Numbered from the stretch's first letter, positions 1-14,492 are shown. The stretch is 64,000 nt of DNA from Beroe ovata (GCA_946803715.1 CAMPET010000329.1:2900-66899), one strand, 5' to 3'. Translations and numbers: made by a program. Notes: a model not told the origin generated them from the letters alone.

Positions 1-214
1 TCAAGTCAATCGGTCGATCCGTTTGAGAGCTAACCCCAAATGCTCACTCAAACGAACATGTTCTGGGTCGATAAGGGGTTATGGCGGCCACTAACTCGGG
101 AACCGATCATCGGATTGACGAAAAATTTTGGTCGTCCGAGTTACTAATGGTCCTTGACCTATGGCAGAAGTTTCAAGTCAACCGGTCGATCCGTTTGGGA
201 GCTATCCCTAAATG
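1..214. repeat. two-copy direct repeat, 172 bp apart
   Basis: A stretch of about 31 bases (core AAGTCAAYCGGTCGATCCGT) at position 1 recurs at about 173 with two substitutions. The copies continue similarly into an AGCTA(T/A)CCC(C/T)AAATG stretch. It may be the edge of a tandem array running off the left end of the window. No gene overlaps it. Confidence 0.7.
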
Positions 215-1714
215 AGCATGATGTACCTAAGTTGAAGGCGATATTCATAAGTAAGCTCCTATTTATATCGAAACAATGAAATAAGTGACAGCTCGTGCGT
301 GCGCGAGCGACACTCAAAACTGGAATAATTATTCCTTATATGGAAGTTGAGATAATTATAATTAAGTAGCTACTTTTGATTTCATTCATGAGTTGAGTTG
401 ACAGGATTACATATAAATCTACGACGACTGAAATTTCAAATTAGAGTCATTGCACAGTACACACACACAAACAACCGCACACTTCACAGTTCACACACAG
501 ACATTAGACATAGACACAGACACAGGAATACACGCAGACTCATATCCCTACACACAGACACATGTTACACACATACAGACACAGACAGACAGAGAGACAC
601 AGACAAACAGACAGACAGACAGACCCACACAGTGTCACACATATACAGAGTACAGACACAATTATTACAGCGATATATCATAAACTTCCAGAGCTAGAGC
701 TTCAGTGTATGTGACCTTGTGAATAATGCATCAATAGAGCTGATGGGTTCTGCAGACGATTTAATGAGTAATGAGCGTCCAGCGTCCAAGATATCTTACC
801 ATAAGTAGCTCTTTCAGATATTCAAAGAGAACTAGCTCAAGTGATGAATCTTGAGAACACGGTCTATCTATATCATGATATGGCAACCATTGCTTCTCAA
901 ACCTCATGATACTTCTCCAAACCTCATGAATTATGCAAACTCCATCTCAGCTACTCACCACTTCACTCTTTGAGCAGAAAGTTTCACTTAACATGAACCA
1001 CCCGTACTCGAAATAACTCTAATCCATTTCACTTCAGTGTGGGCGTTTCATGAAGCAAAACAAAAGATCTGACCAATTTGAAAATTTTGCGGAAAACAGG
1101 CATCATTATAGCCCCTTTCTAAATCTGGTATCATTCATTGTGACACTCGGCGAGGGCGTGTTAAATGACGTCATGCACTTGACAGGTTTTTTGTTCAGTG
1201 ATTTAAAAGCCCATTACCCGCATAGCAGAAGCCGCTACTGCGAAGTTATTACTTGCGAAGGCAAAGGTTATGCCACATATTCCAAGAATCATCAACACAA
1301 CCGCACTCAAATGAAAGGGGTTGCGCAAAAACAGCTTCGTACATCAAAAGGGTGTGGGGTGTGCGATAATCTTCACTATTTCCATGGCTTCACGCGCACA
1401 GAAGGAGGCAGTATATGGAGGAACAGAAAACATTTTAACATGGTGTACCTATGTACAAAATGTATAGTTTACATGGAATACTGTATAGTGTATAGGTTGA
1501 AATTGTGCGTTGATTATAAGTGTAGCCATTGTTATACCCTGATACATTGTGAGATACCTCATTTCTTCAATCAGGACTAAGATATCTCAAAAAATCCTCC
1601 AAAGTAAAATAAACCTCGGCAATATAATATGAACAAACTTAGTTTCCAATGTTTTAACAACGCCCAGATCTCGTTGCCCCTGACAACACCACATGCCCCC
1701 TGACAACACTTCAC
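215..1714. other. no gene resolved; CA-rich low-complexity tract
   Basis: Positions 450-660 are a degenerate CA/CAGA-rich low-complexity tract whose open frames are of simple composition. The rest, including a 176-codon open frame on the plus strand from 1050, has no family motif and no convincing splice context. The minus strand should carry the next exon of the LamG gene if that gene continues here. One exon-like segment ending at a GTAAGA donor near 797 (reading SSLELVLFEYLKELLM) has the wrong phase to join it. Confidence 0.4.
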
Positions 1715-4700
1715 CTGTAATGATATCTCGTTGCCCCTGACAACAACTGTCAACAAGTGCTCCTCGCCGTCATTGAGTGGCAAGTCGGTGTTGAGAGCGA
1801 CATTCGTTGTCTCCAGGGACAGTGTTAACATGATAAAACCCTCGATCATCTGAAACAGGAATTGCAGAAAATCCGTGCGAGTGAAATATTGCGGAATTTA
1901 GTTTGAAATTTCTGGTGAATTTGTGTGGACTAGAGTGGGGAATACCTACTATATCCAAGGATAGATATGATGGAATGTTTAATTATTTTCGATGTAGATT
2001 TTTAACAATCACAATTATCGGAAAAAGTATGAGCTTTCCTAAGAAAGTTCGAGAACTCTCTGAGGAACACCCTCAAATAATTAAATGCTAATTAAGAGTA
2101 ATTAAATGCAAATGTAACTTGCACACTAAAATTATGCAGATATTTCAGTTCCGTATAGTGTCAGGGAAGAGTGCTGAGAAATGGAAGTGATGAATTGGAA
2201 ATTGTAGGCGAATTTTCTCAGACACCACTTCTCCTTGACACAACTTTGCTCTGACACCACTCTATACTCTGACACCACTTTTCCCTGACACCACTTCCTC
2301 TCCTTCACACCACTTTTCCCTGACACCACTTTATCTCATTGGCATTAATCTCCGCTTGACATCACTTTCCCTTTGACACCACTTTTCCCTGACACCACTT
2401 TTTCTCTGACACCACTTTTACCTGACACCACTATCTACTGACACCATTTTTCTCTGACACTACTTTCCTCTGACACCACTTCCTCTCCTAGACACCACTA
2501 TCTACTGACACCACTTTACTCGGACACCACTTTACCTGAATCATGACGACCGACTTCACATCTTGTTCCGTATGCTGTAAGTTGAGGAGGACACCAGCCT
2601 TGCTACTCCGAGAGACAAACGTCGTCTTTATCACCAGCGTCTCATCTGAAAATCATCCAGAGTAAACACTGAGTTGGAGTAGTGGGGTGTTTTGTAGCAG
2701 TCGCATGAGAAATCAAGAATTTGGAATTTCTGATAACGCACAGATGCAACAAGTGAAACAGTCGTTGTTAGTGAGTTAAACAACTGACATTGGAATTTCA
2801 ATCGTGCTGTCAATACTGATTAGATCTGTTGCCAGACACATCATTCATCAAGTCCAAGATCCGCATTTGAGTTTCTGTAGACTTCGTTTCAAACAAAATC
2901 TATGTTTATCACTCACGTTTTTGACGTTTCATAAGAACCCATAATTGAAGCATCGGCTCCCATTCTGATTATAGTAGAACTATCAAAGTTCAAATAATAT
3001 GTTAATTGTTAATATCAAGGATCTGACATTTGTGTCTTGACGTCAGAACTGTCATTTGAAACTTCAGTTATAATATTCGCGGGTATCAGCCATGAATCAT
3101 GCCCATACTTGGTCATGAACACAGTGATCTAAGATCTTTCCAGGCACATTGTTGAGTGGTGTATCTTATATATAAATGCATCAAGTCATAATAAATTAAT
3201 AAGAGTGATTAACTTATGACATGCTCCAGAATTACACTCATGATGGTATAATTCAGCGATTATCGAGTTTATGTGTGTGTGTATGAGGTAACGTATCAGG
3301 AGAAGACAGATTTTAAACGTGAAGTTCGGGGGGAGTACGCTCACTTTTTATCGAAATTTTTAAAAACGCAAATTTCCCAAACACCTGTCACTTGTTATTC
3401 CGTTAATGTAGTGGTTCATCGAATGTGAAATTCACAAAAAATCGGTGTCTGAGATACTCTTACCTCCAGTTGAAATGAGCGAGGGGATGTTAATCTGAAT
3501 GATACCGAGACCTTCAAATTCTGCTGTACTTGGTAGAGCATCAGCTGAAAGGGGACAGGGTATTACAATACATTGTTCAATACCAAAAAATACCGCCGAA
3601 CGAGAATGAATTATTAGAAAGAGGAAAGCCGGAGGGGGTGTTTCCTCCATGAGAATCGGAGAACGGATCTCATAACTTCATCAGAATCAAAGATAGACCA
3701 GAATATAGCTCACCATTGACACATTTAGTCTCATCCCACGTCTGAGTACAGGAGAAGGGACATGACATGGTGTCACAGGAAGGGGACGGGAAATGACACC
3801 CCACCAGAGTCCCAGGGTGACTCACAACAGAGGCGTAGAGTGGGAAAGTCTGTCCGTTGAGGACAAAATTTCGAAGACAGCCCCTGAAGCCGTAGCCTAT
3901 GGATTCTGAGAATCCAAAGAAGATAGGACGACGCTCAAATCTCCGGTGAGTTATGGGAGATCGAGTTTTGACTTCATTCTTCTGATTACTGGCACTCAGT
4001 ATGGATAGTTCATCTGAAATAAGAACATCAACTCTAGTCCATTCAGTTACAGAGGTGAGCTCAACAATAAGAGGGTCTGTATCACCATGGAGATTGAACT
4101 CTAATATGAGTTGTTTGTAGTCTTTTCTCAGGGAAAAGAAGAATTGTTTCATTTGGAATGAAAGGAAAAGGAGGACATTCTCTGGGCTTTTGAACTCAAA
4201 TGACAAGCTGAAGTTCTTGAAGGAAGATTGGAGGAGTGGAAATTTTATATCTGACGAATTGACAGTCACAGTTTGGTGGGTATCATGATAGTCTTCATTG
4301 ACTTCTGTCTCAGGAATGATATCAACATTACTGACAAGTATTCTATTTGGAAGAGTTGTATTGTCACTATATTCTGATAAAATGGCATGCCCAAAGATGG
4401 AAATGTATTTCAAGTATCCATAGAACTGATGATACTGATGACTGTCACTAGATGGCAGGCCACCTAGGTGTACAACAACATCACTGGAGTGATCAATGTC
4501 TGCAATTGGAAGTGGGAAAGAAATCGAGTTTATTTCAACTGATACACTGTCTTTTGGGATAAGGGCAATAGTCAGTGTGTTCCATTGAGAGATTTTGAAG
4601 CAGTCAGAGCAAAGGTTGAGTGAGGTGTAACCTTCTTCTGACGAGGTATTGACCATTAGTGTTGAGTTGAATATGCTGACCCTGAAATTGAAAAGCATTG

Positions 4701-4952
4701 ATGTATTGTTAATAGAGTATTCCAATAATAGCACTTAACTTCACAAGGATCATACCTGTATACCAGTTCATTATAGTTGCCCACTGAAATAAGGTTCCCA
4801 TATGCAAAATCAGTCTTGAAAGTTAATTTTACAGTTGGAGAGTCCTGTTCAATTGGAGCATGATATGATATCAAGGAGTGTCCGGTGAAATGAGCAACAG
4901 GGTCACTAACAGATTGATCTACTAGCAGTAACACTGATAACAAGAACAACAT
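1715..4952 (-). CDS. secreted or surface protein with multiple LamG domains (3' end missing)
   Basis: I chained five exons: 4756-4952, 3714-4681, 3464-3544, 2536-2645 and 1715-1849. All junctions are GT-AG and phases match, giving 497 codons with no stop yet. The start is chosen because a signal peptide (MLFLLSVLLLVDQSVSD) follows it and an in-frame TGA lies just upstream. Two LamG domains fill exons 1-2; the second ends in the typical F-x-GCLRNFVLNG pattern and is followed by a short Cys-rich EGF-like segment (CDTMSCPFSCTQTW). Exons 3-5 begin a third LamG: AEFEGLGIIQINIP, then KTTFVSRSSKAGVLL, then PLNDGEEHLLTVVVRGN. Such domains bind glycans or proteins outside the cell, as in neurexins, Crumbs and FAT/CELSR cadherins. 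Which of these families it belongs to cannot be told, because the C-terminal part lies left of 1715 or outside the window. The fourth intron is filled with the GACACCACTT minisatellite. Confidence 0.8.
2218..2535. repeat. TGACACCACTT minisatellite, intronic
   Basis: About twenty degenerate copies of TGACACCACTT, spaced 10-20 bases apart by short pyrimidine-rich spacers, fill most of an intron of the LamG gene. The same core recurs at 11.1, 13.4, 21.2, 35.3 and 55.9 kb. Confidence 0.9.
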
Positions 4953-5966
4953 TCCATGGACATTGTCTTTTCAAAGACCATTGAGCTTCATATCATCCTG
5001 AAATTAAAGTGTTTTAATCAAAACCTTGTAGGACTCAGTGTTTTGACAACATTAGTGATCGATAAAATTATGGGGCTATAGAATACATTGGAAAAACGAA
5101 ACATAAACATCGATAGTACAATTAATTGACAGAGAAAGTAATTCATTGAATTATCTTCAATTTGTGAGAAGACAATATTATATTTCCCAACTCTTAAAAA
5201 ATCAAAATACCTCGAATGATAAAATGCGCGGCGCGTCAAAAATAATTTTAAATAGACTTTTCAGAAGCAAGTTTTTATTGATTAATAATTCCTTTATATC
5301 GCAATGATGATCGTTATATCAATTTCAAATCATTGGAACTAAATTCTGAAGATTTTTTGAGGCGTGAAATTGAGCCGCGCAAAAATTAGCCGCGCCGCGC
5401 GCTCAGCAATTATTCGAAAATTCAAACAATGCGTCCTGCGCAAGAATTCCATCTCAGCCACGCGCGTCCTTTTCACATAAGTGTGGATTTCAATAACCAA
5501 GGTAGCCTAAAGATTACTAACAATCTAAAGTGCCTTCATCGCATAGATTTGAAGAACTTAAAACCACTTTTGTTCTATAACAGTATAACAAGCTTTGTAA
5601 TATTTACATCCAAGAATCAATGAAATAGACTCACATGTGAACAATCAGGATCCCATAGAGATCCGGCAGAGTTTTCACATGTTTCCAATTTCCATCATCT
5701 AAACAAGATGGAACATTATAACAGGGGACCAAAGAGTATTTATCAGTGTTCTAAACATCAATTTACTATTGTCAATACCCTCAATAACATCATATTCATC
5801 ATCGCATAAATCAATAAGTGTCGAACTTGAGTGGAAAACTTGAATAACTTATAACATCGTCCTCGACTTGTTCACAGTGACATTATACAATCTCAAAACA
5901 AAAACTTGGTCAATACGGTCCTCAGTTTCAACAGTAACAACATAATTTGCAGAGCATACAGCCCTC
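4953..5966. other. intergenic stretch, no gene seen
   Basis: This lies between the 5' end of the LamG gene and the 3' end of the RIN-like gene, both on the minus strand. A splice-acceptor-like TTTAATTTCAG on the minus strand near 4999 may mark a 5'-UTR intron of the LamG gene. Positions 5225-5470 contain several GCGCGC-rich clusters. Nothing here reads as protein. Confidence 0.5.
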
Positions 5967-8900
5967 TCATGATTTAATTCTATGGAATGTGAAGTGCGAG
6001 TTGACATCTCTTTCCAGTGACTCAACCAGCCACTCATTCTTGATGAACTGAGGGCACTCCTTCTTCGATAACATTGTCTCTTTTTCATTCTCCACCTGAG
6101 GAAAGAGTAGAATATTAATTCTTCAAAACCACGTGACGTCTCAACATTCCAATATTTGGGAATAAATTCCCACGCCATCTCTCATCAATGTATATCCAAA
6201 CCTTGAATATCCCGTAATTCTCAATGCTGTCCAGTCTGAACTTGGACGCCAGAGTGTTCAACACATCTTCAGTTGTGGTGTTTTGGTTGATGGGCAGGGT
6301 TTTATATGCGATTTCCTGAAAACAAAGTCCAGGTTTAACCTACTCTCACTCAAACAAACTAGGATAAACGTTCTAGAGAGGTAAACCACTAAACATTCAT
6401 AGTTTAGGTAAAATCAAACCTGCATATCAGGATCAGTGAAGTATATCTGTAGTATACTCTGCAAGTGACCTACAGTCGGAGTTATCTGTACAGTACCACC
6501 CTGTTCAAACTCGAGTGACTTAAGCAGGATTACACTGGATGCCAGGGTTGTGAGGTAGTAGCCCGGTTCACCAATCAGGAGGCAGGGATCGAGGAGGTAC
6601 TGCATGTAGGATACTTCCTGTCCTGGGGGAGGAGGGGAGTGTTAGAGAGGGAGTGTTAGGGAGGGAGTGTTAGGGAGGGAGTGTTAGGGAGGGAGTGTTA
6701 GGGAGTGTGGGAGTAGAGGGGAGTTTTAGGGAGTGAGGGGCGAGGAGATGGGTTGGGGGAATTGGTGAAATGAGGGAGTGTAATGGAAGGGAGAGGTTAT
6801 GGAGAGTGAGCTTTTCGCAATGAAGGGCAGTAGAGTCGAGATGTTCACTCTTGCGGTAATCGTGCTTCATGTGAGTAAGAAATGGCGGTGTAAAGCAAGA
6901 ACAGAGTATTGCGACTTTTTTAACTGATGGAATGTTTCAATACTCACCGATAGTATACAGCCCACTTAGGGATAAAACGTAGATAAAGAGGGGGAGAAAT
7001 TCATCGGCTCCCATCGACCGTGGGACACCCCTCTTCTCAATGCTCTGATCTGAATAAAGGAATTTGATTGGTTAAGGGGAGTCACGGGGTGTTTTGATTG
7101 GTTGAATCGTCTCACGTGCTTTTAATACGATGCTTGGATTGGTCGAATGAGCTAACCTCGGACTATTGAGTAGATGGCGTTGACGCACGCTAAGAGACGC
7201 TCAAGTTTCTTAATCGGACTGTAATGATTCGGAATTTCCTTCAGACACTCCACAGGGATTGTCCAATCAATGTCAGCACCACAAAAGAGGTCCTGGTTGA
7301 TTCCTGTGACATAAGGAATGGAAAAATGTCTTGGTTATGATGCCTGTGCAGAAATGAGATCATGAAATCATAAGAGAATGGAATAGAGTTAGAGAAAAGA
7401 AGATAAAAGCGCGACATACTACTCAAAAGGACGAGCAACATGATAGAGAACGAAATAAGAAATGAAAGATAAATTTCCTTGACAATCAACAAATTTCTCA
7501 CCTAATTCAAGGAGAGGTTTCGCCAATGCCACGTTCATCGAGTTCTTCAGCTTCTCACATTCCGACTTGTCTTGATCCATGAGTGAATTCGTTATGTTTG
7601 TCCGCAGGGGCCAGATTACCGATTTCACTAAAATTCCTGCGGGATATTATTGACTGAAACAATGGATCACTGCCCAACTGATTTCTATATATATATATAT
7701 AGGATAATGAAGGGTCAGAAAAGAGTGAGAGCGAAAGCTATGGATCAAATCGAAATAAAGAGAAGGAGAAGGGATTTGAGAGAGACATATTATTCCGATT
7801 TGAGTGGGGGATAGTTCCAAAGGACACAACAAAATACCGTTATCATTGTGTTGATATTGGATCACACTTCAACATCCTCTTACCTTCCACGATGTCATTT
7901 ATTTTGGTGCACGCCTGATTTCCCTTCCTCTGCGACCTCGATACCAGATCCTCAATCGCTTCCGATCGATGAGAGATGAGTTCATGTTTGATGTTACACA
8001 TGAACTCACGTACCTGAATATGAAGATTATCAGTAAATCATGTCTCGATTGTATATGCTTTTTCTACTTCAAGTTCATTTTCCGTAGGAAAAGTCCTTCC
8101 TTCTAAACTTATCTTATTAACGTATCTTATTACCTGCGTCAGCAGTCTGTCAGGGACTTTATGCTGTTGCTGTCGAATGTAGGCAACGAAAGTGGTCACC
8201 CTCTCGGAGAATGTGAAATCTTGCGTATCTGGAATGGAAGAACTTTAAGTTATTTCAAACATTTGTAACACTGATTGCGCTCAATTATCAATACCCCAAT
8301 GCGTGAATTAACAAGTGCGGTTATATTAAAACATTCCCACTTCATAGACTCCCACTTCATTGCTAACTTGGATATTCCCAACTCCTATCTATCAACCCCC
8401 CACATTCCCAACTCCCACATTCCCGACTTGGATATTCCCATGATTTACCTGTAAGTCGCAGCACGTGGGGCGACAGTTTCTGACAGAGTTTTGTCCGAAC
8501 TGATCTCCTGTCGTTACGCTCAACTTTAAATACACGAGATCGAACCTGAGAGGGGGGAAGCTTATAACTAACGGAAAGTAATCTGTCGATCGACAAAAAC
8601 AGACAACACAGCCAAATATCAAAAACACACATGTAAACAAACAAGAGACACTAACGCAACCACAAACAACCAACCACAGTTACTCCTCTAACACAATTAC
8701 AAACCTTATCTATGACTGACGACCTGGCTGCCACCGCTCTGACAGGTCGGTATTTGCTTGCATCTACCGCATTACACAAATCCACGCTGTTCTTACTACT
8801 GTAAAGCGAACCTGGGGTGAATGGTGACGTGAAGGATAGATCTTTGAAAAGGTGGCGGAAATTTGGCTGAAAGGTGAGGGTAGAGCAATGAGCATTGAGA

Positions 8901-11443
8901 ATGTTGCTCAATAGAAAGGTGAGGTGAGGTGAGGAAATCGTTTTTTAGTACAGACGTTCGATCCTAACTTTCATATATTTTCGTGCGTGGCAATTCAAAT
9001 TGTTCCTTCCTCTTTTTGGGATCGCATTTCGCCACTAAAATAGCGCCAAGGCGAGTGCACCTTTTTTACGATCATGAATATTGAATAATAATGAGCGACA
9101 ACGCTAATGAATATTCATAGATGATGGTGGCCTACCAAAAATTGTTTCATTGAACCTATCTTGTGTCAAGTCCGCCCTGGCGTGACGGCGAACAAAGACA
9201 TTCTTCAAATAGAAACAGTCCACTGTGGCACAAGGACACGAGATCACCATCTATAATACAGGGAATATGACTGCAAATTTGCGATTGATCTCAGAACTCA
9301 ATTTCCAGATCAAGACTTGGCTCGGAAATCGAAAGTTGGTGTGTTTTAACACAAGGAAGTAAGCGAAACAATATCCCAACAATACGAGAAAGAAATTAGT
9401 CTGACGTGAAAGGAGGTTGAAATTCTACACGAAGATAATTAGTCATACAAGATATGATACCAGCATGTATAATTGGTAAAATAGCAGATGGGTTTGCTTC
9501 TGTTATCACAGAAATATTATGCCAGATACGATGACGTTATTTATGAATCATGATCACTACATTCCCAAATGATAATCTCCAAATTTGGTGATAGATGATG
9601 AATCATGAAAAACAACTTGAACTATAATACTCAAGCTGACAACCGCCCACTCTCGTAGGCTCTCTGACTCGAACTAATAAGTGATGATCCAAAAATCCCC
9701 TAACCTCCAAACCCCGCGGGACCTCACGCCCAAGTAGTAGTTCCCCGCACGACCCCCCCGCCAAATTACCCCAAAAAACCCCAGCCCTTTTCTCACCTGT
9801 CCCACTGCCCAGTTCATACTCCTCATCGCTTTCCTCTGACGAGGCTGGTGGGTGGTGCGAGGGCGGTGATGGCGCTATGAACACCGGCTTCGTGTCGCCG
9901 TCACTGCAGTAGCTCTGCGCACTGCGCGGCCCGTCCTCCTCTACAGTGTTGTAATGGAGGTGCGGGGGAAGAGGCGTGTCGTCTTCACCGTCATAGTGGG
10001 AGGGTGGGGGAGGAGGCGCGTGGAATATGGCCGGCCCTGTGGGTAGTAAAGGGGAGTCACGTGACCTGAATAAAACATGATATTCACCACTCAAACACCT
10101 GTCAATACCATATAAGGAATAATCACCTTGTCTGGACGGCAGGTAGAATGAGTTTTCCTTGTAACTTGCACTACAACTGAGGGAGCGGACTCGGGAACAG
10201 TCACTCAGGTTGTTTTGTGGGGGAGAGGAGAGCACATCGAGCATTTTACCCGGCCTAAAGGGGGTGGGGGGGTGATGAACAGTAAATAGAGGGTTGTGAT
10301 TGGTCAGGTGAATGAGGCACGTGATACGACTTGATAGTCACGTGTAAACTAAATAATACGTGGGAAAATGTCAGAGTCTCTCTCTGGTAATATGAGAGAA
10401 GGAAAATGCAACAACACTCAGCAATGCAACCCAGACGAACTTACTCAACTAACAAAGTGCTTTCACGAAAAGGCATAACAAATTTCGAGAAGTTCATGTC
10501 CAAATAAGGTCATAACAAAACCATGGCAATCTCTTTCCATCGTGGGAGTCGAGACTTATGTGTGCGCTAACTCACTACACTTTCTCTATTTGAATTATAC
10601 AAAGAGGTCAATGGAGGTTAAATATTACTGAAGTTTATAGTATGATACTTTATAACATACAAGCTCGCGTATAAGAACTCCCTTTATTAACCGGACGTTT
10701 AGACAGAATTAATCTAACCACATTATAATAATCGACCACTCAGATCTCTTGCACACAGCCGGAGGGTAAGTCGTGAGACTAAGGAAGCGATCACGTGACA
10801 GAAGAGGGGAGGTGTCACGTGATTTATCCTCGTTGCCAGGTGATGTAGTAATTTAGTGGAGGTCTAGTGATAGAGTTAATCATAAGATTAATGACCGCGA
10901 GGCTGAGACTGTTTGGATTGAATCATGAGATATAGAGTGGTGCCAATGGGATGAAGTGTATGGAGAATTGTGTCAAGTAAGTATGAATGAATATTGTGTG
11001 AAAGTGCTGTCAATCGTATAAGTCGTGTCGACGTGTCAGCACTCAGCACACAAAGGTGGTGTCAACACAAAAGAAGTGTCAACACAAAAGTGGTGTCAAT
11101 ACACAAAAGCGATGTCAGCACACAAAAGTGGTGTCAACACTAAAGAAGTGTCAACACAAAAGTATTGTCAATAAACAAAAGCGGTGTCAGCACACAAAAG
11201 TGGTGTCAACACACGAAAGTGGTGTCAGCACACAAAAGTGGTGTCAGCACACAAAAGTGGTGTCAGCATACAAAAGTGGTGTCAGCACGCAAAAGTGGCG
11301 TCAGCACGCAAAAGTGGTGTCAGCACGCAAAAGTGGTGTCACTCACCCTTTATCTAGGTTGATGTAGATAAGATCCTTCTCGTCGGGAAGGTTGTAGTTG
11401 TGTCGGTAATTCTTCGGTTTCGGTGGCTTTGGTGGAGCGCCTC
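5967..11443 (-). CDS. RIN-like gene, proline-rich + VPS9 + RA exons
   Basis: Thirteen exons join in phase to a TGA at 5967. The first two carry proline-rich stretches (APPKPPKPKNYRHN, then HAPPPPPSHYDGEDDTPLPP), likely SH3 ligands. The VPS9 core is plain: PIKKLERLLACVNAIYS, then GADEFLPLFIYVLSLSGL, then YLLDPCLLIGEPGYYLTTL, the YYLT stretch holding the tyrosine that contacts Rab5 switch regions in this family. It is followed directly by a ubiquitin-fold RA domain (LPINQNTTTEDVLNTLASKF, then IYIDERWR, ending SHFTFHRIKS at the stop). VPS9 followed by RA is the signature order of the RIN family. The donor at 6133 (CAC|GTGGTT) is weak but needed to keep the frame. Confidence 0.82.
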
Positions 11444-14400
11444 CTACAGAGGGAGTTCAATTAGTGACAACTAATTAGTAACACATAAATAGTGGCACCT
11501 AATTGAGTGACTCAATTAGTTATCTTCCACTTGTGATGGAAACGACTCAAGAGTTAACCCGAAATCTACTTCGTGCGGCAAAGAATGATATACTGAAGCC
11601 AAGTTCAACAAATTGACTTCAAGCGACTTCCCAATCCTAATGCTATTTGGCTGGTCACGTTACACATATCATAGTATTTGCCAGCTCAGTAAAGCATTAT
11701 TACGCATGTGTCTGTGGATCAATATTATTCGGTGATAGATTATGTGACGCTCGAACGATTAAACCAAATCGAGACATTCTCATTTTATCGGGCTGATAGC
11801 ATTTCTCACTGCTCCGATGAAATGAAATGCAGGGCTTAGAAGATGATTGATAGCATTTTCATTAAAATGTGGGAATCGAATTTGGAACCCATGTTATTAG
11901 AATCTTGATGATTCGGTCAAATTCAAACTTCGATCATGTTTCTATCAGGTCACATACTCATTTCTAATATTTCTATCTTCATAGCTACAACTATTGTTCG
12001 TCCATACAATGCGTTTCTGAACAATGGTCAGCATTATATCGCGAAGATATGAAAAGGGCTTGGCGAGCCTATAAAACATATGCAGTAGCGCGTAGAAAGT
12101 AGAAACAAAAGGAGTCGGGGTTAGAATGGAGACGAAGATGAACAAAAAACAAGATCAAGAATCAAGATAATTCGCAGAAAATCTCCATTCAGTTCACACT
12201 GCACGCTACACCATCGTCACAAAAATTCGTCAAATGAATCAACGTCATCCAAGATGCGAGTAAATGTTCTATACAATGCGGCCATCATCTCAGTGATTCA
12301 CGTGGGTTTGGGCTAGGCTGAAGACAACTTAACTGTACCAACTCTTGGTGGTGGAATAAAATTGCCCTGTGGTTACAGATTACATAATATACGTTAAAGT
12401 GGTTACTATGGTTACGTCTTCAAAGCTCGTGTTGCTATGGTTACGTCATGGTTTAGTTGGAATAGAGAATCACGACTATCAAAGGGTGTGGCTGTTTTTC
12501 CGATGGATGGTAACATTTTTGAGGCGTTGCGGAAAACAACTCCAAATATTCAAGAAAGATGTCGTCACTGAAAACAGTACAAACCATTGAATTCCACATG
12601 TTTGAGGGACACAGCGTTGTTTACACCATAAGATGATCCGTGGACTGACTTTGGTCTAACTGGACAGCCCTGAGAATGACAAAATTATATTCGAAGATAC
12701 ATGCCTCGAGGGATTTCACTTTCACTATATTTCTCAGAATATGAGACATACCTGTGAGTTGAAAGACGTTGACTTGGGCGGGCAATTCCCAAGTGACGTC
12801 ACGTTACGCGGCAACGCGGCGCTGTTGCGAGGCAACGCGTTACAATTGAGCACGTGTTTTATCCCACTCGCTTGTTCGTGGTCACGTGGCGCCAGATCAA
12901 TCTGATCGTAAACTGAAACACGATAGAGCGGCGTATTATAACAAAATCATTGTGGTTACAGTTTGACTGATCAAAGATTGACTCAAGTATATGTATTATG
13001 ACTCGAGTATCAGCCAAACAAAGGAGGCAATTTTGTGACACAAATAATACAAAGGAAGAAAGGGGGGGCTCAGCAACGGTCCGAGAGAGTCGTGATTTTC
13101 TACGGGGAACGAGAATTACAGAAAATGAAAAGGAGAATCTCAATTCTTATGAGGGATGAGTGGTCATTTGATCTTCTCCGCCCTGGCCCCTCAGTTACAG
13201 AAAATTATCTCATCTCGAATCTTTTAAAAAAAGACTTCTTTCTAACCTGATGTTGGATTCCCTGACGTAGAAATGAGGCGAGGAATCTTTAGTTGAACCG
13301 GAATACCCGTCCTATTGCAAATAGTGACGTCAAAAAGGAAATGAAGTGGTGTTAAGAGGAAAGTGGTGTCAAGATGAAAGTGGTGTCAATGGTGAATAGA
13401 GAATGATGTCTAGCGGTATGATACTGATAGTGAAAGTGATGTCAAAGGGAAAGTGGTGTCAAGAAGAAAGTGGTGTCAATGGTGAATAGAGAATGGTGTC
13501 ACGCAGTAAAATACTGATAGTGAAAGTGATGTCAAAGGAAAAGTGGTGTCGGAGATCGGGTAGTGTCAAACGGTATAAAAGCGAAAGTGGAAACAATGGA
13601 AACAGTATCAATGAAGCAATATCGAATGGGAATAAACAAAACGATTCCTTTAAAATGAACGATATTACGCATCGCACTGGACAACACTAATTTCAAGAAC
13701 AGGTGGCTGAGATCGAAAAACAACAACAGAAAAACTCGCACATGATTCGACACTTAGTACTGATGACCTATGACAACAGATGCAAACATGAGTTGGAATT
13801 CGAATACATGCAAAAAAACCACAAGGGATATGAAAAGGAGAAAGGGAAATGTCTGTAAATGGAAGAAGAGTGTAGCTGCATAGGGCAAGTATGGAACAAT
13901 ACTCCTCGAAACTATAGTATAGGTAAGCTTAGCGGAAGAGAAAACTGGGAAGTGTTGCACACTACTACAGATAAATGTGTGAGAGAAAACATAGAACAGC
14001 TTTGCGGTATTCAAATGCGATGAACTTCTACAAAAACAGCACTTTACTTTGCCTTATGTGTCAGGAATAGATTCCCGTCAAATAGGCAAGTCTGGGATAA
14101 GATACTATCTCAAAGAGTCAAATGTATACGAAGAGAGAATAAGTCATGCTAGGCTATGAATTAGGAGGATAACAGAATAGACTATGCTAACTTTTATGAA
14201 GGAGTAAGAAAGTATCACAGACTAAAAGCTAATGTTGATGAAGGAGTAGCATCACAGGCTTTGTGAAGGAGTTATTATTATAGCGGGAAGGTGTCAAGAA
14301 GCACTCTGACTCCAGTCTAGAGGCGAGCGAGAGAGATTGAAAGTGAACTCTCAGAGAAGTCTGTCTGGGAGAGAAGGGGGAGATGGAAAATAATCATAAT

Positions 14401-14492
14401 GATTGTGGTGACCCACATGTGTGTGTATTGTAGTGGAGCAAGCATGTTAATGGGAAAATTGACGTACTGAGGCCCCACATATGTGTGTGTGA

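Noticed and set aside
727-760. Possible next LamG-gene exon (NPSALLMHYSQ)
   Set aside because: Phase fits, but it shows none of the residues expected for the end of a LamG domain.
1050-1580. 176-codon plus-strand open frame
   Set aside because: No family motif, irregular composition, no splice context, and it overlaps where minus-strand LamG exons would be expected.
6637-6745. Possible telomeric repeat
   Set aside because: The unit is GGAGGGAGTGTTAGG, not an exact TTAGGG array, and it is internal to a gene.
11056-11367. 103- and 65-codon frames of QHTKVVS-like repeats
   Set aside because: Translation of a minisatellite; the unit's period keeps the frames open.
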